Under the pieces are notes generated by a model that saw only the letters and a program-made list of their open reading frames with translations, did no database searches and had not been told where the DNA came from. DNA of 64,000 nucleotides, taken from assembly GCF_000247815.1 (NCBI RefSeq), contig NC_021674.1:13777562-13841561 (forward strand), written 5' to 3'. Position 1 is the first letter of the stretch, and each line of letters starts with the position of its first letter. Of this stretch, positions 13,286 to 26,960 are shown piece by piece. The position numbers and the translations under genes were made by a program. The stretch comes from Ficedula albicollis. Taxonomy: Eukaryota; Chordata; Aves; Passeriformes; Muscicapidae.

Positions 13286-13620
13286 GATGCTGTTCTTAGA
13301 CCTATACCCTTGCTATTCTCACTCCCACCAAACATCTGGAGGATGATTCCATCTGCTTTGTTTAACCATTTCCTTTAACCCTTTTTGCTTTATAACAATT
13401 AAATACTATTTTTCTATTGATTATAAAGCAACAATTTTGCTAATGTTGTTACAATTTAATTAGCACGAATCACATATATAACAGCCTGAATCCCAAATGC
13501 CCTGGGCCTGCTCTCCAAGGGAGGGGCATTACTGGTCCAGTTACGTAAGCAAGGTAATTACATAATCAACCAAGTTATGGAGTTGGGATTATTTATAACT
13601 GTGGGCCCTCCAGGCCCGCT

Positions 13621-14146
13621 GCAGGCCACCACAATTTCACAGTCCAGTGGCTGTGAGAGCCTGCGCTGCGGAGGGCGAGGCGGGAGGGTGTGATGGACAC
13701 GGGCAGCAGCAAGGCTGGCTGCTGCGAGTGGGAGAGGAGGGAGGAAAGGCCGGAGGGGCAGTCAGTGCTGCCCACTCCTCACCCTGTGCCTCACTGCCAG
13801 CAGCTCTGGCTCGCCTGGGACCCCCTGTGCATCCCCCAGCAGAGTCCAGGCACAGGATAATGCATTTGGAGGGAATCAGGGGCAAAAGTGCACAACAGCA
13901 CAGTGGAGGGTATTCCAGAGGAACCCTGCAGGCTCTCAAATGGAGCTCTTGATGCCGGCACAGCCACCTCTATGCTGGGTATCACCATGCTTTTGGAAAA
14001 GGACTGGGACTTACTGATTGATTCATTGCATGAGGAGCAACTCGGAAGCAATCAACAGCAAACCAAAAGTCTTAACTTGGCTTGCAGCTTGTCTATATTT
14101 GATCCACGTATCTACACTAGGCCAGTTCTCATCACCCAGGTCCATG
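13621..14146. other. GC/CpG-richer patch and flank
   Basis: About 13600-13830 is clearly more G/C-rich than the rest of the window and contains a small cluster of CpG (around 13660-13690 and 13725-13765). Open frames occur on both strands because stop codons are scarce in such sequence. I see no initiation context, splice sites or domain that would make it an exon. It directly abuts the LTR-like block and could be part of it or a short CpG-rich regulatory patch. Confidence 0.45.
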
Positions 14147-14385
14147 AAACTCCACCTTCTGTTTTCAGCCTGAGGTTTTAATTGTCTTTGTCAGTGTACA
14201 CATATTTACAAAAGAAGAATTTGTGAATAGTCCTAACTCAGTTTTCTTGCTGTTTATAGCTCAAAGTGTTCAAACTCCACCTTCTGTTTTCAGCCTGAGG
14301 TTTTAATTGTCTTTGTCAGTGTACACATATTTACAAAAGAAGAATTTGTGAATAGTCCTAACTCAGTTTTCTTGCTGTTTATAGC
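14147..14385. repeat. Direct duplication, 125-bp period, two copies
   Basis: About 114 bp starting AAACTCCACCTTCTGTTTTC occurs at 14147-14260 and again at 14272-14385, separated by an 11-bp spacer that is not repeated after the second copy. I see no mismatch across the shared stretch. Confidence 0.93.
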
Positions 14386-17300
14386 ACAGATAGGTGTAAG
14401 TTGTATCATTACCGCAACAAAGCCCTTATTAATAAGGTGACTACAATTTTGGCAAATACTTGCAAGATGAAATTTGCATGCTTGGACTCAGTCCACAGGC
14501 AGAGCTTTAGAAGCTGGAAGTAAAATGATCTTTGAATTGTAGGTGCTTCAATGACGGATATCTGTCCAAAACACAGCATGTTGTTGTTTATTCTTGAAGT
14601 GACATGAGAATGGGTGAGCTGAGTCACCTAAACTGTCCTGTTTCATAAATCTTATTAAGATTTACAAACAAAACTAAAAGTGGTGCGATTTTGAAATAAA
14701 CTGCTTGCCACGCAAAAACAACGCATCTATTCCCAGATTTTCCCCTCACACATACACAGGACAGTGAGAGTGACTTAATGGCTTAAAATAGCTGGGCTTT
14801 GGTGATGTGATGTCCTATTAATTTATTCAAAATTGCAAAAATTATTGGTGTTACCTAACTAGCAGCCATGCAGCTCCTTAGGAGACTCTTTCCCAAGGAA
14901 AACAAGCCTCCATGTTGTTGGGCTTCCTGCTGTGGGATCTCTTCTTTCCCAACAGTCTTGTCTGGCACTTGCCACTCAAGATGCTGGGTGCTAAAGCCTT
15001 GAGGGGAGGGGTTTCTAGAAGGTGCAGCTTGTTCAGTCTTTTCCAGCAGGTGAAAGAGTGGAATTCCTGCTAGTTTTTGTTTTTCATGAGGGTGGATTGC
15101 ACTCTCCCATTGAACAAACTCTGCTGGGAGGCTGGAAGGCACTCAGCCAAGTTGTGTTTTTTGTTCACCAGCACATGGTTGAAGGGAAGAACAAGTGACC
15201 ATGGCCCTAGAGCAGAGGTTTGCTTCACCTCCCATCTTGGCTGGCTTTCTCAAACATTTCCTCTTGCCTAAGATGATGCATCTTGAGTTTTATCCACTTT
15301 ATCACACAAAGTAAGTAACTAGAATTACTCCTGCTTTACAGAGAGAAATTGCACTTTGCCCAAGGCCCTGTCAACAAGAGGGAAGGGAGAGTGTGAAGGA
15401 CTAGGGCTGAGTTTTCAGGTCTCATTCAGGTTATGTGATTTCACAGCATTAGAGTTGGCTTCTTGCTCCACTCTGCAAAGAATTGCAGCTTTATTTATTT
15501 TTTTTCCAGGTGAATTCCAACTGAAATATGTAGGAAAGTCAACCCACCAAGATTTTAGATGGCTGCCATATCAAACAACAATACTGCCTGCCAGGAAAGG
15601 ATGTCTACTGTTATCTTCTGGGTAAGGATTGTGAGAGCTGCATTTCTTTAAGCAGCTGGAAAGCATTAAATTCTATTCTATTTCATTTACAAGTTTATTT
15701 ACATCTTAGAATTGCCAAAAACCTTATTGTAATGCCTTGCCATGGGGAATTTCACCAACAAAACCCCAAACAAACAACTATTTGTGATACTAAACCAAAA
15801 GCTGTGCAGTTTTAATTTCATACATTTCTTGTCCATCAGGGACATAATAATAAGTGAATACTAATGACTGCCCACCTCCAGCTGTATTACTGTCTATGAT
15901 GTTAAAGTCCTTTGGACACACACCTTGCTCACCTACAGTCAGTACCTAACTGGGTTTCCTCACTGCCACACTCAGAGCAAGAAACTTCTCCAAAGAACAC
16001 GATTGTCTCCAGGTCTTTCCAGTCTGATTCCATGTCAAGCGCCAGGATTTGTTAAAAGTCAGAGATGTTATCCCATGTGCAACTCCCCAGCTTTGTTCAC
16101 ACCAAGAGAATGTACCATCCTTGGAAACTTTCTGCTTCCAACCTTACATCAGGTGTGCTGTAGGAGGGAATGAAGCAAGGTCCAGGGAGGTCCATTTGTA
16201 TGAAAAACACAAAGAAGGTAAAATCAACCATTAGTTGGCTAAAAGGGAAAACATTCAAGGGAGTAACATAAATTGCAACAAACACTAAGACAAAGCTCCC
16301 TATTAAATTACATGCCACAAATGCAAAACAGCAAGTGCCCGGCTGCCAATGTGTTTCATGCTAGATAATGTAGAGTTGATAAACTGATCTTAATGCCTAA
16401 GTAATTAGCAGTCAATTATTTTAATATGACAACTAAAGCTGAGCAATGACTACTGCTGCAGCACTAACAGCTGAGCAACTGTATCATTATCTGTGTCTTT
16501 GCCTGCGTAATCTTTTTAGTGGGAAATGTCTTTAGTTTTAGTTTGCTGAAGTAGCTCTGAAGGGGCAAGGGAGTCAGCAAACATAAAATATCCACAAGCT
16601 TATGGAACGTGTGCTTCCATGTATCTGTGGTGGGACAGGATGAGCAATGGCCTCAATTGCTTGAGGTAAGTTATGTGCTGCAGTTTTTCATGCTCTGTTC
16701 CAGAAACAACAACTGTATCTGTGTCCAAACCCTAGACTATTCCTTTGTAGAAAAAGCAGGAAGAAGTAACAGGGAGTGTTTCATCTTACAGCATAGAACA
16801 GCCAGATGTAACAGGTATGTGGAGAGTGCTTTGAAATAATGCTTGCATGATATGAGGCTGGGTTTCCATCTGAGTACAGTCCCACCAAACAGCTTTGTTC
16901 ACAAAACATGATTTTAGCCGATTATTTAGAAGGTAGCTCCTTAAGGCCATTTCTAAGTTTTTGTGAAGTAAAGGCAAGTGAAAGGTATAGTTTTTAGTCT
17001 GAAAGGACATATTAATTTAATATATCCTGCATTCAAATCATGTTAAACTTTCAAGGGCATCAACATGCAGAAATTCAGGGAACATCATGAAGTAACACAC
17101 AATGATGTAGGCTCTGGGCTACCATTCTTGCTGCTGAGTTGTTATCCATGACATTATGAACCATGGGTTTCCAACAGAACATAAATACCTGGTGCTGCAG
17201 TAACAAAGGATCCAAGTGGATTACATTTCTCTATTTCAACGTTTTTCTTGTTTTCTGGGGATTTGGAGCATAGTTTGTCTTGGTTTAATTTTTATGAGAG

Positions 17301-20300
17301 CTTTGGGGCTTTTGTCGCACTTGGCACAGTGAGGTATAGCAAGATTTCATTTATGGTTGTATACCCTATGTTTTTAGAGAAAATACGGCAGAAATAAAAA
17401 AAACTATTTTATGATGGACTCCCTTTCTGCATGTGCAGCACATAAGCTGAGGTTCCCTGAACACCAAGATCAGAGGCTCATCTCAAACCCTGAATACTCT
17501 CTGGGAGCTGCAAAAACTGATGGTTATAAAATCTGTGACTTCACCTCCTCAGGGCCATGAATTACTTACCTGTGTAGTCACGAGTTTGCATAGCATAAAT
17601 ATAGATGTGGGAGGTGTCAAATTTTCCATATTCATCAAACAGAAGACAGTAGGATTTGGATGAGACTCCACTTAGCTCTAGTAGCTAGGTAGCTGGATAG
17701 GTCCAGCACAGGAGACTTTCAGAAGTACTAATGCAGGACTATAGGAACTTTGTATCCCCATCCTCTAGTATTTATCTAGGACAGATGCCTGAGCCCTAAT
17801 TTCTTAAACCAAAATGTTCTATTTCCATTCTGATCTTGAAAACTACTTTTCCAGTGATACTCATATGTCCAAACACTGTAATCTTCCCGAGCTCTTGGAC
17901 TGAAGAATATATAAAAAGTGGCTCACCTTCCCTTTATAACATTTCATCCACAGAATGGTGGTGGACATAAAATATATTATGAATTGACTCTTATATCTGC
18001 TATGTTCTTGTCTCCCATAGTAAACTTCAGAGAATTCCTTGTTCTAAATGTGCTCCTTCATTGTATAAATACATCTTCAAATATAGATAATAAAAACTAG
18101 AAGCAATAATAGAATTATTGCGATTCCTGAAAGCAGAAATAGCAGACAGGGAGATAAGTGAGTAAGAAAATTGAGAGATGTTGGAATGATGCCTGTGAAC
18201 GTTTAGCTGATCTGTAGCTGGGCCATGTATTGGAAAATATGTGGTTTGAGTAATCAGTATTCTACTTCAGGGGATGAAATGAAACTTTTGCTCTGACACT
18301 AATGTGTGAAATTGTTTCCTTACGTCAAATCCCACTTAGTGTGTTAGTTAAAAATATGAAAATAGATCTGTTTGCAGTGGTTTTCCTAGGCTCTTCTTGT
18401 GATTGCCCTCTGTTGATACCACCAGCAGAGAATCATTGTTGTGTCTCTGCTGGCCTTTTCATTGGAGATTAGAGGCATGCTTGCAGTAGACACCTGTTTT
18501 CTCATTCAAGACAAAAGGCAGAATGTGGACTTTGAGACATCAAAAAGCTTTGTTTCAGTGGGCAGCTCCCAGTTGCTGTGATCATGCTGGAGGTGATCAG
18601 TGCTCATGAATAGCAGGGCCAAGCTGTCTGAGATGTGACACCAAAGAGCTGAGGCAACAGAAATGAAAAGCGATACTGGAAATCTGTGCCTAATTAATTT
18701 TCATGAAAGCAAGGTTCATTGTAGAGGTATGACATACTCTGCATACTCCTGATAGTATTTTTGAACGTGACCTACATTTTCTGTTACGTTCTGGTGCTTC
18801 CTCTTTGTTTTGTGTTAAGAATGTGTGCCTGGGAAAATGTTCCTTATCTTTGCAATTCCTATAGCAGCATGATATATAAAGAGACAGAGACTGGTTTTAA
18901 AAAGGCTGAACTCCCAGTTAGTCAGTGAGAAACAAATCCTGTCTGGAGTTGCTGTCTCACAGGCTTCTTGACCCATTTGCAATTCACACATCATTTCTGT
19001 GAAAGGAAGTCCTACAACAGAGGATGTCTCTGAAAGGTCTCCTGTCCTGGTAATTTGTTGTCTTGATGCCCTGCACGACCAACTGGAAACCATTTGCAGG
19101 ATTCAGTGCTGAGGTGGGCTCTTGCTGAGCCTATTGCAAACTGTGGGAAGTTGAGAGGGAGCTCACTAGGATCACTTAGCCACTTGCTGGTTTGCTATTT
19201 GGGTGTTTTTAATCTTAAAAGCAAAACAAAAGAGGTGGGAATCCCAATGACAAATCAGCAAGTTTTCCAGTGCAATGAGCTTAAATTAAAATTAGCAGAA
19301 TATTTTAGTTGCATTGTAGCCTTTTTCTCTAACGTGTTCCCCTTGCAACCTGCCTCAGACAAAGCATTGTGGTGCATTTTGGAGACCAATTTGAGCTGGC
19401 CTGCAGGCAGTGGTGCATGTTTATCAAATGGATGTTTGACACACTGCTGCAAGCCAGAGAAGAGAGAACAGCTATTTCCTCCTGTTGCTGCCCCTCTATG
19501 GGGCAATCCATCTTCTAGGAGCAGTGTGATACGTCTCTGCATGGGGCCAGCAGAAACCTACAGGTGCTATCTGACCTCCCCAGCTCGCCCAGGCCAGTAA
19601 AGGGCCCCACACTTCTCTTGTCCATCACTGTGGTCTCCAGGAAGGAGCTGCTTTGCTCTTCAGGGGCATGGGCTATTTCCCTTGCAAACAAGGGCTCTCT
19701 GTAATGCTGGCTCTGTCATGTTCACACCTCTGAGCACTTTGCTCAGCAAATGACAGAGAGCTCTGGATGTTTCCTGCTGGCAGCCAGGACTTGCCACCAT
19801 GGATGGGCTATTTTATAAACAGTGTGCCCAGATGCTTTTCATCCAGGGCTGCTGCACTGACTTTCAACTGAATGTGCTCACAGTCATCTTCTCAGAGAGG
19901 TACACAGTGTATGACTGGCTTTAGATCAACAACACGCCCATTATGATGAGGTATTTACTCCACCTTACAAGCAAGCCAATTAAAACATCAAGTATTTACA
20001 TCTTTCACCTGCCAGTGCTGAACCTGATATCCGGGGATGCATTTTGCCTACTTCATCTCATGCTCTTCAGTATCCCAGCACACTCAGTGTCCCATCCATT
20101 CTTTTTGTTGCCTGTAGCTCAGCACATGCCTCAAAGTCAGGCTGACTCTGATGACTGACAAAGAGTGTCAGATGTTTCTGACATTAGATGTCACGCTGTG
20201 AGTGGAGCTGTGCAAAACGGGTCCTGCTGCAGTTGTCTGACAGCCACCAGGAATGTTGCTGTCAGCTTGCTGGGTCATGTGCTGTGTCCTAGCATGGGCC

Positions 20301-23300
20301 TTGGCACTGAGAATCATCCTCTTGCTCTTCACAGTCCTGTCACCAGATTTGCAGAATGCATGGGAAGAAGCCACTGGTGCTATTCAGCTCCCTGGTGAAC
20401 TAGGGGGTTAATGAATTTACTGAGGGCAGACTCTTCCTCACAAGTGCAGGAAGAGAGAGACAGTGAATGTACCTCTGTGTCACCTAATTTTAACACTAAA
20501 TTGAGATATAGAGGTAAAAGAGCTTGGTGGATTATTCCTCTCCCATATTTTGCTTTCATATAAGTTCTGGGTGTTATTCTGTTGACAAGACAAAAAGAAT
20601 TATTTGAAATTACTTCTTGCATCTGCCTTTCACCATCTTCTTTGGATGCACTGAGGGTGATACCATCACCTGCAGTCCCATGCTTAGCTCCTGGCAGAAC
20701 AGGCAGTTGCCCTTCCACAGGGAGAGGCACAGCAAACCAGAGTGGAGTGGTTGTAATTAACCTAATCTCGTTAAGCAAAGCGTTAGTGGAACTGGCGATG
20801 CTGTTGATTGCTAGCACCTGCCTGATGGCCCTCTCAGGAGACACCTCTGGGCTCTTTAAATTCTGTGGGGAAGGGCAGGGGCTTTTCTGCTGCTTGTCTC
20901 CTCTGAGGTAGGTGTAAAGTCGTGAGTACTTACTTCCCTGTAACTAAAATGCAGGTATGTTTTGGTGTCATGGCCCCTGATCTCTGGCAGGCTGCTTGGC
21001 AGACCTCAAGCCTGCTGTGTGTTTCTGTAGGAATTGCTGTCATTTCAAAAAGTTCACTTCCAAAGTGTGGTTTCTCTTGTTGTGCTTGGTCCTGGATGCA
21101 AGTTCTCAGTGAAGAGACTTAATTGTGTGTCCAGAGACTGTCTTCTTGCTCTAAAACTAAAATGCATGATTGTAACTTTCTACTGGTTCAACATTAAGGA
21201 GCTCATATTTTTGAGATATTGCTGCCCTTGTTGCAGCATTTTTTCATGCTTTATCTTCCCTATTGCACTTCTTTTGTGCCCATGATGAGTGACTGCATAG
21301 TAAACTCTGGGGAGGAAGGTGTTGTCCCTCTAAAACTCTGTATAGACCCTTGGCTTTTTGCCCCAAAGCCCCAGATTATCTCCCCTAATGATAAAAATTA
21401 GGCCAAATACGCATTTTACTTGTGAATGGACAGTGTTTAAATACCAGCTTGTTAGCAATCTGTGATGAATATCTGGCAGGTTACATATGGAAAGGAACAG
21501 TGTTGTGTGATGGCTTTTCCTGGCAGGAGGTGGGAGTCCTTCCTGCCTCCTTTAGTCTTTGTGCCTGTCTTTCTGTGCCCTCACCCGAGTTAGCAGGGAG
21601 GGAGCTTGTCCTGGGAGCAGCATCACTGCTCTGGATTAAAAAGTGATTAAGTTTTTATTTCTCCAAAGTCCTATACCCAACACACAGCTTTCCAGTTTGA
21701 TTTGGGCAGTAAGGCATTTGCATGTGCATTATTTTGGCTGGCAGGAACCTGGTTTGAATTTTTGTTTATACCACAAAGGCTTGTCAGTATAGTTTTTTCC
21801 TAGCAAGCCCTCCCCCAGTGGACCAAGCTCACAATGATATGATAGTTATTTTGTTGAAAAAAATTCAAAATGCTGCTGTTAAAATAAAGGGTCCATTTGA
21901 GTAATTTTTTCCCCTGTTGCTTTTCCATATATGTATATGCCTATCTTAAAATAGAGATCTGACCTTGGAGTTTCAAAGCTGATGCATCTCTGTGCAACTA
22001 ATAGAGCACACTTTTCTTCCACTGGGCAGGTGTCTGTAAAATAAAATTTTGTGACAGTATTTGAGCATTGGGTACTAAACCCTTTGCCCTGAGTGTTAGT
22101 GAGCAGCTGCTGTTAAGCCAGCCAACAGATGTGAGCCAATCCTGGAAGCATCTCTGTGGGGTACAGGACCTTCACTGCAAAATTCCACTTCTGTTCTTGT
22201 CTGGGACAAGCTGTTCCTGCTGCTTCCCCCAGGTGATACTGAAATGGGTCTGCAACAAGCATGAGGAAGAGAAGGCAGACACTGGCACCAGGTGTGATTT
22301 CACAGCAGTTATTTGGTCTTGTGAAATCTCTCAGGGGCCATTGGGGTTTCGTATCTTGAGCTAAGGGCCCTGCCATGAAAAAAAAACCATCTTTGTAATG
22401 TGGGTGGAGGGCACAAGCAAAGTCCCCTGCTTGGGTTTACCCTGCATGGCAAACCTCGTCTTATTTCTCTTTTATCCACTCTGATCCCTGCCAGCTAGTG
22501 AGGAAGCTACCTGCTGCTGCTTCTAGTCTGCTCATGCTGGGATGATTGTAGGCTTAGCAGGATGCACATTAAGTGGCACTAAAAATAAATAGAAAATTGG
22601 GTTTTCTGGCTCTCTTTTTTTGATTTTCCTCCTTTAAATGAAAGAAATTGTTAAGCTCTCAGGACTGTTAAAACAGAAGCAAAACTAAGAAGCCCCTGCA
22701 CTGCAAACACCTTTGGAAAGCAGGGCTACATGAGGAGGAGCTGCCATCCCTGGTGGGTGCTGCAGTACAGGCATCTCCCAGACGAGCCATTGCACTCCCA
22801 CAAGGAGCTCCACAAAGTGCTGCCTCTTCCCTGTGCAGACCCCACAAAGCTGGTCTTACAAGTGCCTTCAGAAATAACATTTCCACTGAGGCTTCCCAAG
22901 GCCTAGAGTGGGTTAACAAAGGATTCAATTTTGAATGACCCTTTGGAAGGAGACAAATGGGACCATCCTGAGTCCCTCTTTTCTTCCCCCAAATGTTGTA
23001 GCAGTATAGCAGTTGTGCCAGACTAAATGTTGACAGTCTTTAATGTAATTTGTCTGTACTAAAGTTAATGCTGCACTTCATGTACTATATTTATATCCCT
23101 CTATTCCCTTTCATGTCAGATAAGTTCTAGTGTGTGGGAAGCCTAACGAGACTGAAAAATAATTTTTAACCCTGTGAGTTCTACAGTTTCCTGCAGGTAG
23201 AGAAGTTTGAGGTTATTTTCCTATTAGATGATTATGGCATGCTTTACTTATTTTTTTTTCCTACCTCTATTACATTGTGCTATTATAAAACTATTGTGTG

Positions 23301-24486
23301 GAAGTTGCAGAAACTTTGGTTGTGAGATTTATGTGCAGTGCAGCAATGCATAACTTAGAATATTGTGAGGGTGTGCTGGTTTTTCTGGTTGAAACTTTGC
23401 TTAAGAAGCGGCTTGGGATACCCTCCCAGCTGGGAAGGGTTTACCCCTATGCTATAGCACTCTTACTTTACTGCTGTGGCCCTCTTACTAAACCCTGAGA
23501 GGAGTCCTGGAGTCCTGCTGTGGTTACAGTCCAGGAGACATTTCTGTCCATCCCTGGGGGATAGCTGGATGAACTTTCTCTTCTCTGGTAGGTGAATTAT
23601 ACTATGGAGATGCCTCTTCAAGCATTCCCTTTCTTGCCTGTATAGAGAAGCTTGTAAGAGTCATCATTTTCCTTGCTGCTCCTGTGAAAAGTGTATGTCA
23701 CCCTCTCTTTCTAGAGGGGGAGACAAATGTTAAACACCTTTAAAATTTTATTTTCGTATGTGTTCGTGTTGTTTCAGAGATGTTTCTTTAGGTTGATGCT
23801 GTATAAGGTAAAGACCAGCAGGGGCAGCAAGCAGGAAAATCAAGATTAACAGGTTCATATCCATAGATCTGCTCTCAAGCAGACAAGGATCAGATTTGAG
23901 TCATTGTCTGGCTTTAATTTCTCCAGACCAAGCTCTTCTTTAATGTCCCGCTGACCCTTTAGCCAAATCCCTTCTCATTTGCCTGCCTTGGTAAGTGCTG
24001 AGCACAGATGCTCAGTGGCTGTAAATAATCTCAGCTCTGACGTCAGGGCTGTTCCAACAATTGACATCAGCTGAGGACGTGTCTATAGCTAAGTATAACC
24101 CACAGGTATTGCAGCATGATTTACAGAGGCTCTTAGCAGTGTAAACCATATGTTTTATAGCTGCTGAGAAGGAGAAGAAAGTGTCTGATAACAAGCAAAG
24201 GCATATTTAGTAGCATTTTCATATGGTTGAAATTACCCAGTTAAGGGTTTTTAGGAAATACATTTGCTGTGATACACAGCACCATGTAGTTCAAGCATAC
24301 AGCACCCCAGGCATTCAATTTATCACAGTCTATCATGTTAACTTGGCTAATTTGACATTGTTTCCTGTAGAAATGCTCTCAGACAGTTCTATGGCATGGG
24401 ATCATGTGGGAAGGGCCCTAAAGAAAAGCAGACCTCAGTGTCCAAATCCATATTTGAGGGAAGGGGGAAGAACAGATCTCTGTAGT
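14386..24486. other. Unique non-coding DNA
   Basis: Ten kilobases without a gene or repeat family I recognise. Open frames reach 168 codons (19094-19600 plus) and 154 codons (20380-20844 minus); neither has a recognisable domain. The segment at about 16340-16560 is AT-rich, rich in TAAT/ATTA words and free of simple repeats, which is the texture of conserved non-coding elements, though conservation cannot be tested here. The rest alternates moderately GC-rich and AT-rich stretches. Confidence 0.6.
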
Positions 24487-24770
24487 TCATAGAATATCCT
24501 GAGTTGAACGGGACCCACAGGGATCGTCAAAGTTCAAGTCTTGACCCTTCACTTGACAGCCTCAAGTCACACAATGTGCCCAAGATAATTGTCCAAAATT
24601 TTCTCAAACTCTGTCAGGCTTGGTGCTGTGATCGCTGCCCTGGGGAGCCTGTTCCAGTGCTCAAACACCCTCTGGGTGAAGAACCTTTTCCAGATATCCA
24701 ACCTAAACCTCTCCTGGCACAGCTTCAGGCCGTTCCCTCAGGTCCTCGCACTGATCACCAGAGAGAAGAG
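24487..24770 (-). mobile_element. CR1 LINE 3' end, 5' truncated
   Basis: About 284 bp of the 3' end of an avian CR1 in reverse orientation. In plus-strand reading it starts TCATAGAATATCCTGAGTTG, the reverse of the usual 3' tail. It runs through the well-known block meaning 'ctggggagcctgttccag' and 'ctctgggtgaagaacctttt' and stops at the CACCAGAGAGAAGAG segment. Short 5'-truncated copies are the normal product of CR1 retrotransposition. It is better preserved than the other copies in the window. The open frames over it are coincidental. Confidence 0.95.
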
Positions 24771-26960
24771 TATTAATTATATTTTCTGTGCCATAATATG
24801 ATAGAAATAATTTGTACAATATAACATTATATTAATTCATTAGTATTTTTTGTAATTCACCTAATTTTTGAAAACGGCTATAATGAAATACTGTTCCTCC
24901 CACAGTGTGAGTAAATGACAGCTAATTTCAACTAAATATGCCTTGAAGGAGGGGTGGTTCTCTGAAGTTGCTGTGGAAGAGCTAGATAATACACTGAAGT
25001 GTGAGTGAGAGACAGCAAGGACAGAGAAGGGTGTATCTCCTGGAGAGAAAGGATTCTGCTTAAGGGTGTGAAGCCTCTCTGTGGGCAGCTCCTTGCTGAG
25101 CAGAAACAACTGAAGCAATGCTGTCGAGTCTCTTGCAGCACCCAGCAGCAACTTCAGTGTTTCCCAGTACTTGAACTGATCTGGAGGCTGTTAGTGCAGA
25201 GCTGCTATCAAGCAAGAGAAAGCGCTGCCTGCCCGAACTGCTAATCCTGAATCCAGCACCAGACTGACCTTGGCATTTGTCATCAGGTTTCCTTTATCCT
25301 CTGGAGCTGCAATTCCTCATAGTTTGTGTAAGAGAGAGAGAGAGAGTGCTAACCCAGCCTGGACTGTGGAGGGGTAGATCTGGAAAGGAGAAAATGAGCA
25401 GATAGAGAGGTGCCGTCAGAATGAGTGACATTCCTGTGCTACAGCAGCCACAAGTCAAGGTATAGATGCTTATCAAGAAGAAATGTCATTGCCAGCACAG
25501 CAAGGGCTGCATGTCCTGGTCTCCCCCTGAACTGGAGATGCTTTTGTTGTTATGTAGCCCCTGACAACATGTTGTGACAGTACAGAAGTGAAAGGGAACG
25601 TGTAGTTAGGCTTTACCTCCATAAGTCTCAGTTGTTTATCTATATGAGCTAAACATTCAAGGACAGAAAAGTACATATGGGGAAAAACCTCTTTAATTAG
25701 GCTGCTCGAGCTTGGATATCTTCATTGTTAAACATTTGCAAAGACAGCTGAGGAGCCAAAGGGTATTATTTTGTCTATTATTAACTAGCTGCTGAACATT
25801 TTCTAATTGATACTATATTGTCTCTTTCATTAATAAACATTACCAGCGTTTATGCAAAATTAGCAATTGCAAGTACTATCTATTTAAATGGACTCCGAAA
25901 TACAGATTAGTGCCAATTTCCTTTTGTAAGTTTAAGTAGTAAACTTGAAATGTCTTACAGCCACTGACTTCTGGCAAAAAAAATGATGCCACCTTACTTC
26001 TCTTGGTCTCTCCACAACGAAATCCAATATATAGGCATGTCCATTTGGTATGTTAAAATGTAAATGGTTTTACAGTGACATTGAAAATGTCTGATAAAAC
26101 CCAGGGTTGTCACATCCAGATCTGTACTTAGACAGGTGCCTTTGAGATAAAATTTGTGAGACCTTTTATTTCTTAAGTTTCCATTGTGAATATGCACAAA
26201 GCTCCATCAATAACTAAGTTGTAAAAAAATCCACTTTTTAATTATAAAAAAGCTGGGTGTGGGCTATAAGCAGAAAAGTGAATGGAGCCAGGGATAGATA
26301 CTGAAGCAGTAATACTGGAGGCACAGGTCCCTGTAAGAAATCCCTCTCTGCACTGGATGTAAGTGCAGAAGCTGTGCAATGCCCTGGTTTTATATTGCCT
26401 GCAATAACAGAGCAAACAAAATTTATCATAACCAGCAGGTGACTTGTACCTGGCAATTTCACCTCGACTTGCTCACAATTTACCTCATCAAAAGCACAGG
26501 TCTGCTGATGCCTCCCCGCTTTCCTGCCTGAGGGTCAGGCTAAAGGATCCAGGGACACTGCCTGGTTTTAGGGCAGTTTTTGTCCCTGCTTCTGGTGATG
26601 TTGGCAAGGAAAGCAGAACAAGTACTTGGAGCACATCAGAATTACTCCGTGGTTAGCATTAGATAGAGTTAGTTAGCTGGGAGTCCGTTTATAGAGCTGG
26701 ATTGAGGGGCAATGACAAGGAAATCAGAGCGTGCCTTCTGGGGTGTATTTTCAGCCTGTGAACTAATAGGTTTGTTTACATAGTTGAAATACAAGGCTCC
26801 CAGGCAAGCATCTTCTGGGACAGATGAATGCTATTTGAAGTATGTAGACATAGTAAATAGGTTGCGTGACATTGTGTTTGAAAAACAAAACCCAGCACCC
26901 AAATCCACCCACATAGATTCCAAATGTTTGTCATAATTCTAGGTATTTTGTTAAAAAGTG
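24771..26960. other. Unique non-coding DNA with a short AG microsatellite
   Basis: No gene recognised. (AG)8 lies at 25331-25346. The segment at about 25690-25920 is AT-rich, non-repetitive and dense in homeodomain-type TAAT/ATTA words, resembling a conserved non-coding element in texture only. Confidence 0.6.

Larger units (their letters stand above)
12315..13620 (-). mobile_element. Endogenous-retrovirus-like LTR sequence, probably minus strand
   Basis: Composition and signals fit an avian endogenous retrovirus LTR or LTR remnant read on the minus strand. AATAAA polyadenylation signals lie on the minus strand at 12336-12341 and 12520-12525, followed toward higher coordinates by a long, mixed AT-rich U3-like part. 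No gag, pol or env coding is visible, so it would be a solo LTR or fragment, possibly two nested ones. I could not find convincing TG...CA ends with a target-site duplication, so the limits are approximate. The block holds a perfect 240-bp tandem duplication and a 13-bp repeat, listed separately. Confidence 0.5.
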
